Shown: positions 53,205-63,220, numbered from the stretch's first letter. The stretch is DNA of 64,000 nt from Paracoxiella cheracis (GCF_049348705.1 NZ_CP186485.1:1-64000), one strand, 5' to 3'. Made by a program: numbers and translations. The notes: generated from the sequence alone by a model not told the origin.

Positions 53205-53765
53205 ATGTCACAACTATTAACCATTGCACGACCTTATGCTAGAGCTGTATTTTCCGATGCGCTCGATAATCGCTTATTAACGCAATGGTCAGAGATATTA
53301 ACGGCATTAGCGTATATCGTCGAAAACAAAAAAGCCGAACAACTCATCATCGACCCAACCCTGACAGACAAAGAGCGCAAAGAACTGTTTTACTCACTGG
53401 TTCAATCTGCGTTACCAAAAACTGTTTCTGCATTGGGGGATCGTATTGAGCGTTTTATTGATTTATTAGTGGATGAAAAACGTCTGACGCTATTGCCAGA
53501 TATTGCTTTTTTATATCATCAGTTGCTAAACGAACAGCAAGGGATTATCGATGCGGAAGTTATCTCGGCTTATCCCATGAGTGAAGACCATCGGGAAGGT
53601 ATTAAAAAAGCACTGGAAAGTCGATTTAATTCGAAAGTTTCGTTGAATTTCTCTAAAGATGAAAGTTTAATTGGTGGTGCTATTATCCGTGCGGGAAACT
53701 GGGTAATGGATGGTTCTGTTAAAGGTAAATTGGCAAAATTGGCCGAAGATCTTAACAGTTTATGA
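53205..53765 (+). CDS. atpH: ATP synthase subunit delta
   Basis: Delta joins the stalk to the top of the catalytic head. The 186-residue protein starts MSQLLTIARPYARAVFSDAL and ends GGAIIRAGNWVMDGSVKGKLAKL, both typical. The ATG at 53205 directly follows the atpF stop; an in-frame GTG at 53193 lies inside atpF and is less likely. A 60-bp gap leads to atpA. Confidence 0.96.
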   Translation: MSQLLTIARPYARAVFSDALDNRLLTQWSEILTALAYIVENKKAEQLIIDPTLTDKERKELFYSLVQSALPKTVSALGDRIERFIDLLVDEKRLTLLPDIAFLYHQLLNEQQGIIDAEVISAYPMSEDHREGIKKALESRFNSKVSLNFSKDESLIGGAIIRAGNWVMDGSVKGKLAKLAEDLNSL

Positions 53766-53825
53766 TAAGTAAGAATGATATGTCCCTATTGCGCAAGATG
53801 CATTTTTGAATAACGAGGTGGAATT

Positions 53826-55373
53826 ATGGCAACACAAATACAACCATCGGAAATTAGCGACATCATCAAGTCGCGCATTGAAAAACTAGACATCAAACCG
53901 GAGGTGAGAACCGAAGGTACCATCGTGAATTTAAAAGATGGCATCGTCCGGATTTATGGTCTGCGTGATGTGATGTATGGGGAAATGATCGAATTTCCTG
54001 ATAATACCTATGGCTTGGCGTTCAACTTAGAGCGAGACTCTGTGGGTGCTGTAGTCTTGGGGGCATATGAACATTTAGAAGAAGGCATGACGGCACGTTG
54101 CACCGGTCGCATTCTTGAAGTACCCATTGGTGAAGCGTTGTTAGGCCGTGTTGTCGATGCATTGGGAAACCCGATTGATGGTAAAGGTCCTATTGATACC
54201 GAACTCACCTCCCCGATTGAAAAAGTGGCTCCTGGCGTTATTACGCGAAAATCAGTCGATACCCCACTACAAACGGGATTGAAATCTATCGATGCGATGG
54301 TTCCAATTGGGCGTGGTCAACGTGAATTAATTATTGGCGATCGCCAAATTGGTAAAACAGCCATTGCGATAGACACCATCATTAACCAAAAACATACCGG
54401 TGTTAAATGTATTTATGTTGCAATCGGGCAAAAACAATCCTCGGTTGCAGCGGTAGTGCGCAAACTTGAAGAACACGGTGCAATGGAACACACGATTGTC
54501 GTCGCGGCGAGCGCTTCAGAAGCAGCATCGTTACAATACTTAGCGCCTTATGCGGGCTGTACGATGGGCGAGTATTTCCGTGATCGTGGCGAACACGCAC
54601 TGATTATATATGATGACTTAACAAAACAAGCGTGGGCGTATCGTCAAATCTCGTTATTATTGCGAAGACCACCGGGTCGCGAAGCCTATCCGGGTGATAT
54701 TTTCTATCTACATTCACGATTACTAGAACGCGCAGCGCACGTTAATGAAGAATACGTGGAAAAATGTACAGACGGAAAAGTGAAAGGTAAAACCGGCTCA
54801 TTGACTGCATTACCTATCATTGAAACTCAAGCAGGTGACGTGTCGGCCTTTATTCCGACCAACGTAATTTCGATCACAGACGGACAAATTTACTTAGACG
54901 TGAATTTATTTAATTCCGGTATTCGCCCTGCAATTAATGCGGGTTTATCGGTATCGCGTGTGGGTGGTGCCGCGCAAACCAAGATCATTAAAAAATTAAT
55001 CGGTGGCTTGCGTATTGCCTTGGCGCAATATCGTGAGTTAGAAGCGTTCTCACAATTTGCATCCGATTTGGATGAAGCGACACGCAAACAACTCGAGCAC
55101 GGCCAACGTATCACCGAAATATTGAAACAACCGCAATATGAGCCACTGAGCGTTGCTGAAATGGCAATTGTTTGGTATGTGGTTAACAACAATTATTTAG
55201 ATAATGTTGAAGTGAAGAAGATCGTGGATTTTGAAAACGCATTATTGAGTTTTCTGCGCGATCAACATCGAGACTTGTTGGAAGAAATCAACAAACATCC
55301 AGTTTATTCGGATGAAATCGTCGACAAAATTAAAGCGGCGGTTGATGAGTTTGTGAAAACGGGAGCCTATTAG
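53826..55373 (+). CDS. atpA: ATP synthase subunit alpha
   Basis: Alpha is the non-catalytic nucleotide-binding subunit of F1. The 515-residue protein has the beta-barrel N-terminus, the P-loop IIGDRQIGKTAIAIDT, the segment YDDLTKQAWAYRQISLLLRRPPGREAYPGD and the C-terminal helices. The P-loop has Ile where the family has Thr (usually GDRQTGKT). That is a rare change at a non-catalytic site and might weaken nucleotide binding. A ribosome-binding site GAGGTGG precedes the ATG. Confidence 0.98.
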   Translation: MATQIQPSEISDIIKSRIEKLDIKPEVRTEGTIVNLKDGIVRIYGLRDVMYGEMIEFPDNTYGLAFNLERDSVGAVVLGAYEHLEEGMTARCTGRILEVPIGEALLGRVVDALGNPIDGKGPIDTELTSPIEKVAPGVITRKSVDTPLQTGLKSIDAMVPIGRGQRELIIGDRQIGKTAIAIDTIINQKHTGVKCIYVAIGQKQSSVAAVVRKLEEHGAMEHTIVVAASASEAASLQYLAPYAGCTMGEYFRDRGEHALIIYDDLTKQAWAYRQISLLLRRPPGREAYPGDIFYLHSRLLERAAHVNEEYVEKCTDGKVKGKTGSLTALPIIETQAGDVSAFIPTNVISITDGQIYLDVNLFNSGIRPAINAGLSVSRVGGAAQTKIIKKLIGGLRIALAQYRELEAFSQFASDLDEATRKQLEHGQRITEILKQPQYEPLSVAEMAIVWYVVNNNYLDNVEVKKIVDFENALLSFLRDQHRDLLEEINKHPVYSDEIVDKIKAAVDEFVKTGAY

Positions 55374-55430
55374 GCCGTCATTCTGGGTGAAGTGAATGTA
55401 GGGATTTGGAAAAAAGACTTGGATTAGAGA

Positions 55431-56297
55431 ATGTCAAAAGCGAGAGAGATTAGAACAAAAATAACGAGCATCAAAAACACGCAAAAAATCACGCGTGCAA
55501 TGGAGCTCGTCGCCGCGAGTAAAATGCGTAAAGCACAAGACCGTATGGCTATGTCTCGCCCTTATGCTGAAAAAATTCGTAAGGTTATCGCGCACGTGGC
55601 TGCGAGCCATGCAGAATACAGTCACCCTTACCTTGAGGAACGCGAAGACATTAAGCGCGTGGGCTTTATTGTCGTTTCAACGGATCGTGGATTATGCGGT
55701 GGTTTGAACGTGAATTTATTTCGCGCCTGTGTTACCGAGATGAAAAAGTGGGACGACAAAAACGTTGGCACTGAGCTGTGTATCATTGGGCGCAAAGGTG
55801 ATGCATTTTTTGCACGCCATGGTGGCGACGTTGTGGGCATTGCTGATCATTTGGGTGATGAACCCGAGGTACAAGATATCATCGGTATCGTTAAAGGGAT
55901 GTTAGATCACTTCAACGAAGGGAAAATAGATGCAATTTACATAGCAAGCAATGACTTTGTGAATACGATGGTGCAAAAACCGATTGTTCGTCAGCTTCTG
56001 CCTTTACAAAAAGAAGAGCAGGAAACACAAGGATATTGGGATTATATTTACGAACCCGATTCCTCTAAAGATTTATTGGAAATGTTATTAATTCGTTACA
56101 TTGAATCACAAGTTTATCAGGCCGTGGTTGAAAACATTGCCTGCGAACAAAGTGCTCGCATGGTTGCAATGAAAAATGCCACTGAAAATGCGGGTGATTT
56201 AATTGACGAATTACAATTAATTTATAATAAAGCCCGACAAGCCGGGATTACGCGTGAAATTTCCGAAATTGTTGCGGGCGCAGCCGCCGTAGAATAA
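55431..56297 (+). CDS. atpG: ATP synthase subunit gamma
   Basis: Gamma is the central rotor shaft. The 288-residue protein has the conserved N-terminal helix (IRTKITSIKNTQKITRAMELVAASKMRKAQ, shown here by the pieces ITSIKNTQKITRAMELVAAS and KMRKAQ) and the matching C-terminal helix SARMVAMKNATENAGDLI. These two helices form the coiled coil inside the catalytic head. The middle has STDRGLCGGLN. Normal length. Confidence 0.98.
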   Translation: MSKAREIRTKITSIKNTQKITRAMELVAASKMRKAQDRMAMSRPYAEKIRKVIAHVAASHAEYSHPYLEEREDIKRVGFIVVSTDRGLCGGLNVNLFRACVTEMKKWDDKNVGTELCIIGRKGDAFFARHGGDVVGIADHLGDEPEVQDIIGIVKGMLDHFNEGKIDAIYIASNDFVNTMVQKPIVRQLLPLQKEEQETQGYWDYIYEPDSSKDLLEMLLIRYIESQVYQAVVENIACEQSARMVAMKNATENAGDLIDELQLIYNKARQAGITREISEIVAGAAAVE

Positions 56298-56313
56298 ATA
56301 GCGAGGATTACGA

Positions 56314-57693
56314 ATGAGAGCAAAAGGTAATATCATAGAAATCATTGGCGCCGTCGTCGACGTTGAGTTCCCTCGTAAAGATGTACCCAAGGTCTATGAC
56401 GCATTGAAAGTAGAAGAAAAAAATCTTACTTTGGAAGTGCAACAACAGCTAGGTGATGGAGTCGTGCGTGCCATTGCGATGGGCAGTACCGAAGGCTTAA
56501 AACGCGGACTCGCGGTTGAAAATACAGGTGCTCCTATCGAAGTTCCTGTCGGTGTAAAAACACTGGGCCGCATTATGAACGTATTGGGCGAACCCATCGA
56601 TGAAGCAGGCCCAATTGGTTCCGATGAGTTTTTGCCTATTCATCGTGAAGCGCCGAGCTTTGTTGACCAAGCGGGCAGTACCGAATTATTAGAAACCGGT
56701 ATTAAAGTAATCGACTTACTGTGTCCTTTTGCGAAAGGTGGCAAAGTCGGTTTGTTTGGTGGTGCGGGTGTGGGCAAAACCGTCAACATGATGGAATTAA
56801 TTCGCAATATCGCCATTGAACATAGCGGATATTCTGTATTTGCTGGTGTCGGTGAGCGAACCCGTGAAGGTAACGACTTCTACCATGAAATGAAAGAATC
56901 CAATGTATTAGATAAAGTAGCATTGGTGTATGGACAAATGAATGAGCCACCGGGTAACCGTTTGCGTGTTGCATTAACAGGATTAACGGTTGCAGAATCT
57001 TTCCGTGACGAAGGTCGCGACGTGTTGATGTTTATCGACAACATTTTCCGCTATACCTTGGCGGGTGTGGAAGTATCTGCGTTATTAGGGCGTATGCCAT
57101 CGGCTGTAGGTTATCAACCCACGCTTGCTGAAGAAATGGGCGCGCTACAAGAACGTATTACATCGACAAAAACAGGCTCAATCACATCAATTCAAGCGGT
57201 TTACGTGCCCGCAGACGATTTGACAGACCCCTCGCCTGCGACCACGTTTGCGCACTTGGATGCAACGGTTGTGTTATCGCGCCAAATTGCAGAGCGTGGT
57301 ATTTATCCTGCGATCGATCCACTCGATTCGACGAGTCGACAATTAGATCGATTAATCATTGGTGATGAACATTATGATGTAGCACGTAGCGTTCAAGAAA
57401 CTTTACAGCGCTACGAAGAATTAAAAGATATTATTGCGATTTTGGGTATGGATGAATTGTCGGAAGAAGACAAACTCACGGTCCGACGTGCACGTAAAAT
57501 CCAACGCTTCTTATCGCAACCATTTTTCGTTGCCGAAGTTTTCACAGGTTCGCCTGGAAAATATGTTTCGCTCAAAGATACCATACGTGGATTCAAAGGC
57601 ATTATTAACGGTGAATACGATGAATTACCGGAACAAGCCTTTTATATGGTCGGTAGCATTGAAGAAGCAATCGAGAAAGCGAAATCATTATAA
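56314..57693 (+). CDS. atpD: ATP synthase subunit beta
   Basis: Beta carries the catalytic sites for ATP synthesis. The 459-residue protein has the P-loop GGAGVGKTVNMMELIRNIA, the catalytic Glu in GVGERTREGNDFYHEM, the DELSEED-like sequence MDELSEEDKLTV, and FIDNIFRYTLAGVEVSALLGRMPSA-type motifs (in two pieces, FIDNIFRYTLAG and SALLGRMPSAVGYQPTL). It follows atpG by 16 bp and precedes atpC by 12 bp. Confidence 0.99.
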   Translation: MRAKGNIIEIIGAVVDVEFPRKDVPKVYDALKVEEKNLTLEVQQQLGDGVVRAIAMGSTEGLKRGLAVENTGAPIEVPVGVKTLGRIMNVLGEPIDEAGPIGSDEFLPIHREAPSFVDQAGSTELLETGIKVIDLLCPFAKGGKVGLFGGAGVGKTVNMMELIRNIAIEHSGYSVFAGVGERTREGNDFYHEMKESNVLDKVALVYGQMNEPPGNRLRVALTGLTVAESFRDEGRDVLMFIDNIFRYTLAGVEVSALLGRMPSAVGYQPTLAEEMGALQERITSTKTGSITSIQAVYVPADDLTDPSPATTFAHLDATVVLSRQIAERGIYPAIDPLDSTSRQLDRLIIGDEHYDVARSVQETLQRYEELKDIIAILGMDELSEEDKLTVRRARKIQRFLSQPFFVAEVFTGSPGKYVSLKDTIRGFKGIINGEYDELPEQAFYMVGSIEEAIEKAKSL

Positions 57694-57705
57694 TTAGGAT
57701 TACCC

Positions 57706-58134
57706 ATGGCACAAAAAACCATGCAACTTGAAATTGTTAGCGCAGAAGCTGCCATATTTACCGGGGCGGTTGAGTTAATTATTGTGAGCGGTGGCATGGG
57801 TGAACTTGGCATTTATCCAGGGCACACGGCATTATTAACGTCGTTAAAGCCGGGGCAAATCCGCGCGACGCTCGAAGGCGGGAAAGAAGAAGTTTTTTAT
57901 ATTTCCGGAGGCATGCTAGAAGTGCAGCCGGAATCGATAACGGTATTAGCGGATACTGCCTTAAGAGCAGCAGATTTGGATGAGGCTGCTGCATTGGCCG
58001 CTAAAGAAGAAGCAGAACGAAAAGCTAAAGAACAAAAGGCGGGCATCGAATACTCAAGAGCAATGACGGAATTGGCTGAAGCAGCCGCACAGCTACGAGC
58101 GATCGAAATGATCCGCAAACAAGCCAAACGATAG
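57706..58134 (+). CDS. atpC: ATP synthase subunit epsilon
   Basis: Epsilon is a rotor subunit that can inhibit ATP hydrolysis. The 142-residue protein has the N-terminal beta-sandwich (GGMGELGIYPGHTALLTSLKPG, shown here as GELGIYPGHTALLTSLKPG) and the two C-terminal helices (alanine and glutamate rich). Length equals that of E. coli (139). A weak hairpin AGCCC/GGGCT at 58164-58179 follows without a T-run, so a terminator for the operon is not clear. Confidence 0.96.
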   Translation: MAQKTMQLEIVSAEAAIFTGAVELIIVSGGMGELGIYPGHTALLTSLKPGQIRATLEGGKEEVFYISGGMLEVQPESITVLADTALRAADLDEAAALAAKEEAERKAKEQKAGIEYSRAMTELAEAAAQLRAIEMIRKQAKR

Positions 58135-58248
58135 ATGCTGTCTCAGATTAGCGAAATGTTAACAGCCCCTAATTGGGCTAAAATAGAAATATAGGTTTCC
58201 ACGCGTAATGGAATGTCTCAGAGTTCTTATTAGAAAGGTTTATTAATC

Positions 58249-59619
58249 ATGGGCTTAAATGTTGTCATTCTTGCTGCCGGCAAAGGAAAACGGATGGCCT
58301 CAAACCTTCCTAAAATATTGCATCCTTTAGGTGGTATTCCTTTGTTAGAACGTGTGGTCAAGACGGTACAAGCATTGAAGGCTGACAAAATCCATGTTGT
58401 CTATGGCAATGGCGGCAGTGCCGTACGTGATGTGCTCAGTTATTTGCCCGTTCATTGGGTGGAGCAGGAAGAGCAACTCGGAACAGGACATGCGGTGTTG
58501 CAAGCCCTACCCCATTGCAAAGACAAAGATCAAGTCCTCGTGCTTTATGGCGACGTTCCGCTGATTTCATTGAAAACATTACACCACTTATTAGAAAGCA
58601 CACCACGCAGTGGTTTGGGTTTAGTGGTGACGGAACTCAAGAATCCGACTGGTTTAGGGCGCATCATTCGTAATGAATTGGGAAATATTATACGTATCGT
58701 TGAGCACAAAGATGCAACGCCCGCGCAATTAAAAATTTGCGAGATCAATACAGGCATCATGGTTGCGCAAGCGAAACATTTAAAAAACTGGTTACCAAAA
58801 TTAAAAAATTCCAATCGTCAAAAAGAATATTATTTAACGGACGCGGTAGCGCAGGCTGTTGCCGATGGTCTTCCTGTCGGTGGTGTCATGGCGCACTGCT
58901 CTCAAGAAGTGCAGGGTGTTAACGATCGTTGGGAACTTGCAAATTTAGAGCGATACTTCCAACGCACCATGGCAAAAAAATTAGCTTTAGCAGGCGCAAC
59001 CATTATCGATCCTAATCGTCTCGATGTGCGTGGTGATGACGTACACGTTGCGCATGACGTTACGATTGATGTGAATGTTGTGCTAGAAGGAAAAATTAAA
59101 ATCGGCAAAAATAGTAAAATTGGTCCGCACGTCGTTTTGAAAAATGTCACGATTGGTGACAACGTAGAAATACGAGCAAATACCGTCATTGAAGACGCAA
59201 TCATTGCGAATAATTGTACGATTGGACCATTTTCTCGCATTCGCCCGGGTACTGTTTTAGAAAAGGATGTCAAAATTGGTAATTTTGTTGAAACGAAAAA
59301 AACAAAAATCGGTCGTGGCAGCAAAGCGAATCATTTAGCCTATCTTGGTGACACGACGATTGGCAGCCATGTCAATATCGGTGCAGGCACAATTACGTGT
59401 AATTATGATGGCGCAAACAAGTGGCAAACCACCATTAAAGACTATGCGTTCGTCGGTTCAAACACCTCGCTCGTTGCGCCGGTTATCATTGCAGAAGGTG
59501 CAACCATTGGTGCGGGGTCTACCATCACAGAAGATGCGCCAGCTAACTGCTTGACCATCAGCCGCGCGCGTCAGCGCACTATCGATAATTGGAAACGACC
59601 GGATAAGAAAAAAGAATAA
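58249..59619 (+). CDS. glmU: Bifunctional GlcN-1-P acetyltransferase / GlcNAc-1-P uridyltransferase
   Basis: GlmU makes UDP-GlcNAc, the precursor for peptidoglycan and lipid A. The 456-residue protein has the N-terminal nucleotidyltransferase domain (VVILAAGKGKRMASNLPKILHPL, shown as AAGKGKRMASNLPKILH) and the left-handed beta-helix acetyltransferase domain with hexapeptide repeats and GAGTITCNYDGANKWQT. It follows the atp operon as in many gammaproteobacteria. A convergent gene begins 35 bp after its stop. Confidence 0.98.
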   Translation: MGLNVVILAAGKGKRMASNLPKILHPLGGIPLLERVVKTVQALKADKIHVVYGNGGSAVRDVLSYLPVHWVEQEEQLGTGHAVLQALPHCKDKDQVLVLYGDVPLISLKTLHHLLESTPRSGLGLVVTELKNPTGLGRIIRNELGNIIRIVEHKDATPAQLKICEINTGIMVAQAKHLKNWLPKLKNSNRQKEYYLTDAVAQAVADGLPVGGVMAHCSQEVQGVNDRWELANLERYFQRTMAKKLALAGATIIDPNRLDVRGDDVHVAHDVTIDVNVVLEGKIKIGKNSKIGPHVVLKNVTIGDNVEIRANTVIEDAIIANNCTIGPFSRIRPGTVLEKDVKIGNFVETKKTKIGRGSKANHLAYLGDTTIGSHVNIGAGTITCNYDGANKWQTTIKDYAFVGSNTSLVAPVIIAEGATIGAGSTITEDAPANCLTISRARQRTIDNWKRPDKKKE

Positions 59620-59654
59620 GATGAATGAAGTGGTTGCGACCACAATTGCCCTCA

Positions 59655-62141
59655 CTAACGCAATTGCGGTGCTTGAGAAATATTTAAAGTCCGCTTAATG
59701 CTAAATGACGGATCTTTTTTCGAGAGTTTCGCTTGCAAAAAATCACAAAGAGATTTACGGTGAGGGCTATCCAGGATTTTATTTCTTTGGGTTTCTAAAC
59801 TCGCCTCGCTTTTTTTATTGGATTGGGCGTCAATTAAATTTCTTACGGCTTTTTGCCAGTACTCAATGGTATATTCTCCTTCCTCTGGAGTAAAATAATT
59901 GTCTAGATAATTTCGAAGATCATTTTCTTCTGCAAGATTTAAAGAAAGCGCGCTTTTAATGGATTCTGGAAAAAATCGCTTCAATCGTTTTAACAGTTTT
60001 CCTGCTAGTTTCATAACAAAACTCGGGATGCGTGTATGGTTGCTATTCGCGATAAAACCAGCAGAAATTTTGCCTCCGATTGCAAGATAAGCAGTAATGG
60101 CGATTTCGAGCTGCTTTTTCTTCTCGGCAGAAACTTCCTCACAAAGATTTTGCTGGGCTTGCGGTAAATCCTTTGGCGATGTTGATAGCACTTCGGCGGA
60201 TAACTTAGGATGCCTGCGCATTTGGTCAGCCGCCTCAGCGGGAGTCATTTGTCTTTTCTCTAAATGAGAAATATAGAAGTGGCGACTAAAAAAACCCTTA
60301 TTTCTCAGTGTAGAAATACCGTTCTGTTTGTTTTCTTCTTCTATGTCATTACTACTTCTTCTAAGGGCTTGATAAGTTTCGGAGTTAGCAACTTGATTGA
60401 GCATATTTGAAAATTTAGAGTCTTTCAGTGAGGATAACGACAGTTTTTTCGAGAATAGCTCAATGCGTTTTTGCAAATGTGGTCTATTTTCTTCATGGGG
60501 CATCTCATTAGATCGAAGGTATTCTTGTGTGTAGACTTCAAGTCTAATGCAGTCTAATTTTTTTAAAGAACGATCAATGTCTTTTGCATGATTTTCAGGA
60601 AAAACCTCGGGAACATTGTTGTTTTTTAAATCATTGGCAAGGTTTGAGAACTCAGAGAATTGATGAGTTAGAAACTCCCAGTTGTAGTTTTCTTTATAAA
60701 CAGATGAGAAATTACCAGTGTCATTAATGAACTGTTCGAGTTTAAGAAACATCCTTTCATATTCTTCAAATAACTTTTTAAACTCCTCAATAGAATTATT
60801 TTTTTGTGCTTCGGATTCGCGAAGTCTATTTTCTTCAAATAGCTTCGCATTAGACAAAAGGTATTTTTGCACGTGGATTTCAAACCAAACGTACTTTAAT
60901 GTATTTAAAGAAGATTGAATGCCTATTAGATGATCTTCAGGAAAATCATGGGGAGCATTGTTGTTTTCTAAGTCATCGGCAAGTTTTGAAAAGTGAGAAA
61001 ATTGACATTCTTGTGTTATCCAATCAATATTTACATTATAAGATGAGGCATTTTCGGTATTGTGAATGAATCCTTTGAGTGTAAAAAATATGTTTTTATA
61101 CTCTTCAAACAGTGTCTTAAATTGTTTAATGAAATTATTTTCTTGTGCTTCTGGTTCGGTACTATCACCAAGGCATTCTGAAAAAGAAAAAGGAGGTATG
61201 CTAACGTTACGGATTATTTCTTTTTTTATAGTATTGTCAGTCTTGCAAGCCTGTTCCAGCTCTTCCAACTTATGATAATCTCCGGCAGCTTGTAGTGTGA
61301 GATTAGGATATTTTTTAGGTTTTTTTGGGTTTCTATTTTTACTATAGACAGTCCAAGTTTTGGTTTTGGGATCGTAAAATTGAACATGTGATCTCGTGAG
61401 GAGGCCTTCTACAGTCCAGTCATAGAGCTTGGATTCACCTGTTGAATCCAAGCGTGACTTTTTTTTCAGCCGGGGTTTAATTTTTGCGTGGTTTTTAGGT
61501 TCAAAAAAATCGATATATAATTTTTTTAGTAGGGATGCAATCGGGATGCGGGGGTCGTAATGGGTATGAAGATCAAATTCGGTATATAGGAGTGCTCCCC
61601 GGTAATAGTTCATAGCCTCTTCTGCAAAATTTCTTGCTGTGGTAGGACTCATGGGCTGTAATGATTCTTGGAGAGTGTATGCAATTTTTACCGCAATAAA
61701 CAGACTAATTTTATCGAACTCTTTAAGAAGACCCATCGTTTTGAAAGCGCTTGCTAGCTTATGAAGTTTTTTTTCAACGTGGTTATTCAGGTTGTTAGCA
61801 GTAAGGGCCAAGCAAACGCCGATCGATTTTCCAATATAGCCCTCTGAAACAAGATCACTAGCTTTTCGCAGTACTTGTATATCTGGATGTTCCGTTTGCT
61901 GTAACATCCTTGTTGAAGCAACTTGAATGGCGTTTAATAAGTTTAAAATATCGGCCCGCACAACAGAAATAAAGTCTCGAACTTGAGTTTGTAATGTGGC
62001 AAACACTGCGGTTGAGTTTAAAATATCAGTATTAAAAAAATGATACTCATTCCACAAGTCTTGAAGTTCTTGCATCACGTTATCGGTAGCAGGTTGCTTA
62101 AATGGATGGAAAATAGGATTAACATGTATCGAAGTTTTCAA
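59655..62141 (-). CDS. Large hypothetical protein with tandem 113-residue repeat (effector candidate)
   Basis: An 828-residue hydrophilic, mostly helical protein of no family I recognise. Residues about 331-443 and 444-557 are tandem homologous repeats of 113 residues, each starting EAQ[EK]NN and having a F[KE][TK]LFEEY[KE] segment, an ENNN[AV]P or KNNNVP segment followed by FPE[DN]H, and a C-terminal LFEENR or PHEENR. Basic clusters lie at 222-232 and 270-280. There is no signal peptide or clear membrane helix, apart from a short hydrophobic stretch near residue 690 (IAITAYLAIGGKISAGFIA). The start is a TTG (62141) with AAGAG upstream; the next ATG is residue 23. A Dot/Icm-type secreted effector is an inference from order, size and repeats. 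Confidence 0.75.
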   Translation of the reverse strand: MKTSIHVNPIFHPFKQPATDNVMQELQDLWNEYHFFNTDILNSTAVFATLQTQVRDFISVVRADILNLLNAIQVASTRMLQQTEHPDIQVLRKASDLVSEGYIGKSIGVCLALTANNLNNHVEKKLHKLASAFKTMGLLKEFDKISLFIAVKIAYTLQESLQPMSPTTARNFAEEAMNYYRGALLYTEFDLHTHYDPRIPIASLLKKLYIDFFEPKNHAKIKPRLKKKSRLDSTGESKLYDWTVEGLLTRSHVQFYDPKTKTWTVYSKNRNPKKPKKYPNLTLQAAGDYHKLEELEQACKTDNTIKKEIIRNVSIPPFSFSECLGDSTEPEAQENNFIKQFKTLFEEYKNIFFTLKGFIHNTENASSYNVNIDWITQECQFSHFSKLADDLENNNAPHDFPEDHLIGIQSSLNTLKYVWFEIHVQKYLLSNAKLFEENRLRESEAQKNNSIEEFKKLFEEYERMFLKLEQFINDTGNFSSVYKENYNWEFLTHQFSEFSNLANDLKNNNVPEVFPENHAKDIDRSLKKLDCIRLEVYTQEYLRSNEMPHEENRPHLQKRIELFSKKLSLSSLKDSKFSNMLNQVANSETYQALRRSSNDIEEENKQNGISTLRNKGFFSRHFYISHLEKRQMTPAEAADQMRRHPKLSAEVLSTSPKDLPQAQQNLCEEVSAEKKKQLEIAITAYLAIGGKISAGFIANSNHTRIPSFVMKLAGKLLKRLKRFFPESIKSALSLNLAEENDLRNYLDNYFTPEEGEYTIEYWQKAVRNLIDAQSNKKSEASLETQRNKILDSPHRKSLCDFLQAKLSKKDPSFSIKRTLNISQAPQLR
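60471..61151 (-). repeat. Tandem intragenic repeat (two 113-residue units)
   Basis: Unit 1 is encoded by 60813-61151 and unit 2 by 60471-60812. They are well diverged in sequence but share spacing and motifs throughout. Divergence suggests an old duplication followed by independent change. Confidence 0.8.
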
Positions 62142-62314
62142 TGGTTACTCTTTTTTGTGAAGTTGACATTCTGTGTATTTTAACATTTTTGACGTAAAAA
62201 AATATACGGTTTTTGCTAGTATTGAAACTTTTTGAAACTTTAGAATTTAATTAAACTCAAAAATAGGTAGTTTATAGATTGAAACATATAGTTACAAAAC
62301 TTGTTTTTGTAATA

Positions 62315-62323
62315 TGATATAAT
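62315..62323 (+). promoter_or_regulatory. Extended -10 promoter of tpx
   Basis: TGATATAAT (TGnTATAAT) at 62315-62323 lies about 120 bp upstream of the tpx ATG. No good -35 is seen at the expected distance. The 300-bp region 62142-62441 between the divergent orphan gene and tpx contains nothing else recognisable and is AT-rich. Confidence 0.6.
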
Positions 62324-62441
62324 TGGCAAATTAGTAAGGGCTTTTTTTCTTTGCCACAACTGAAATGCTATTTCATTAACTAGAAACGGATCTCTTGAGG
62401 TGCTTGTAGAAGAAGCGCTAGATACAATTTTTGGAAAAGTG

Positions 62442-62942
62442 ATGGTCACTATACGTTTTAATGAATATGCAATTAGATTGAAAGGTTCGGTTCCACGGAT
62501 TGGCTCAAAAGCGCCCGATTTTACACTGACAAAAGCAAATTTAGTTGATATTACACTCGAAGCAATTAATGCCCGACGTATCATATTAAATATCTTTCCG
62601 AGTATAGATAGCCCAGCTTGCGCGCAATCGGCGAGAAAATTCAATGCGGCGGCTACTGAATTAGATAATGTCTATATCCTGTGCATTTCCGCAGACCTCC
62701 CTTTCGCCATCAACCGATTTTGTATGGGAGAAGGTTTAACATGTGTTCAGTTTTTATCGAGTTTTCGGTACCCAAACTTTGGCAAAAATTATGGAGTAAA
62801 AATTAGCAAGGGTCCTTTATCCGGACTGCTCGCAAGGTGTGTCATGGTGCTCGATGAAAATAAACACGTCATTTATAGCGAGCTTGTAAAGCAACTGGAA
62901 GAAGAGCCTGATTATGAAAGACCGCTTCTTGCTTGCAATTAG
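62442..62942 (+). CDS. tpx: Thiol peroxidase Tpx
   Basis: Tpx is a peroxiredoxin that reduces hydrogen peroxide and organic peroxides with electrons from thioredoxin. The 166-residue protein has peroxidatic Cys60 in FPSIDSPACAQSARKFN and resolving Cys94 in NRFCMGEGL, at the same spacing as in E. coli (Cys61 and Cys95). GPLSGLLARCVMVLDENKHVIY is typical of the family, here cut to SGLLARCVMVLDEN. The ATG at 62442 gives family length; a GTG at 62400 would add 14 residues. It probably protects against host oxidants. Confidence 0.93.
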   Translation: MVTIRFNEYAIRLKGSVPRIGSKAPDFTLTKANLVDITLEAINARRIILNIFPSIDSPACAQSARKFNAAATELDNVYILCISADLPFAINRFCMGEGLTCVQFLSSFRYPNFGKNYGVKISKGPLSGLLARCVMVLDENKHVIYSELVKQLEEEPDYERPLLACN

Positions 62943-63220
62943 CCAAAAATAAATTTTAAGGGACATTCTTAACGTTTATTTAAGATTTTTCTAGGAATTA
63001 GATATTTTGTTTCATGATAAGGCGCAGTAGAATGAGTGGTGCATTCATGGAGCGAAAAAGCAATCGCTAAAATAATTTTGCGATAATAAAACAGCCATTG
63101 TAGTTTCCGAATGCCATGTGTTCTTTCGAAACACGCATAAAATTACTCAAATATAACCACACGATTTGATGATTAAGATTATTTTAATACTAAAATTTTA
63201 TGCTACTAAAATACATTTTA

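Noticed and set aside
58164..58179. Terminator after atpC
   Set aside because: The stem has only 5 bp and no T-run follows.
59621..59698. 25-codon ORF after glmU
   Set aside because: It is tiny and overlaps the end of the convergent gene at 59655, with no supporting motif.
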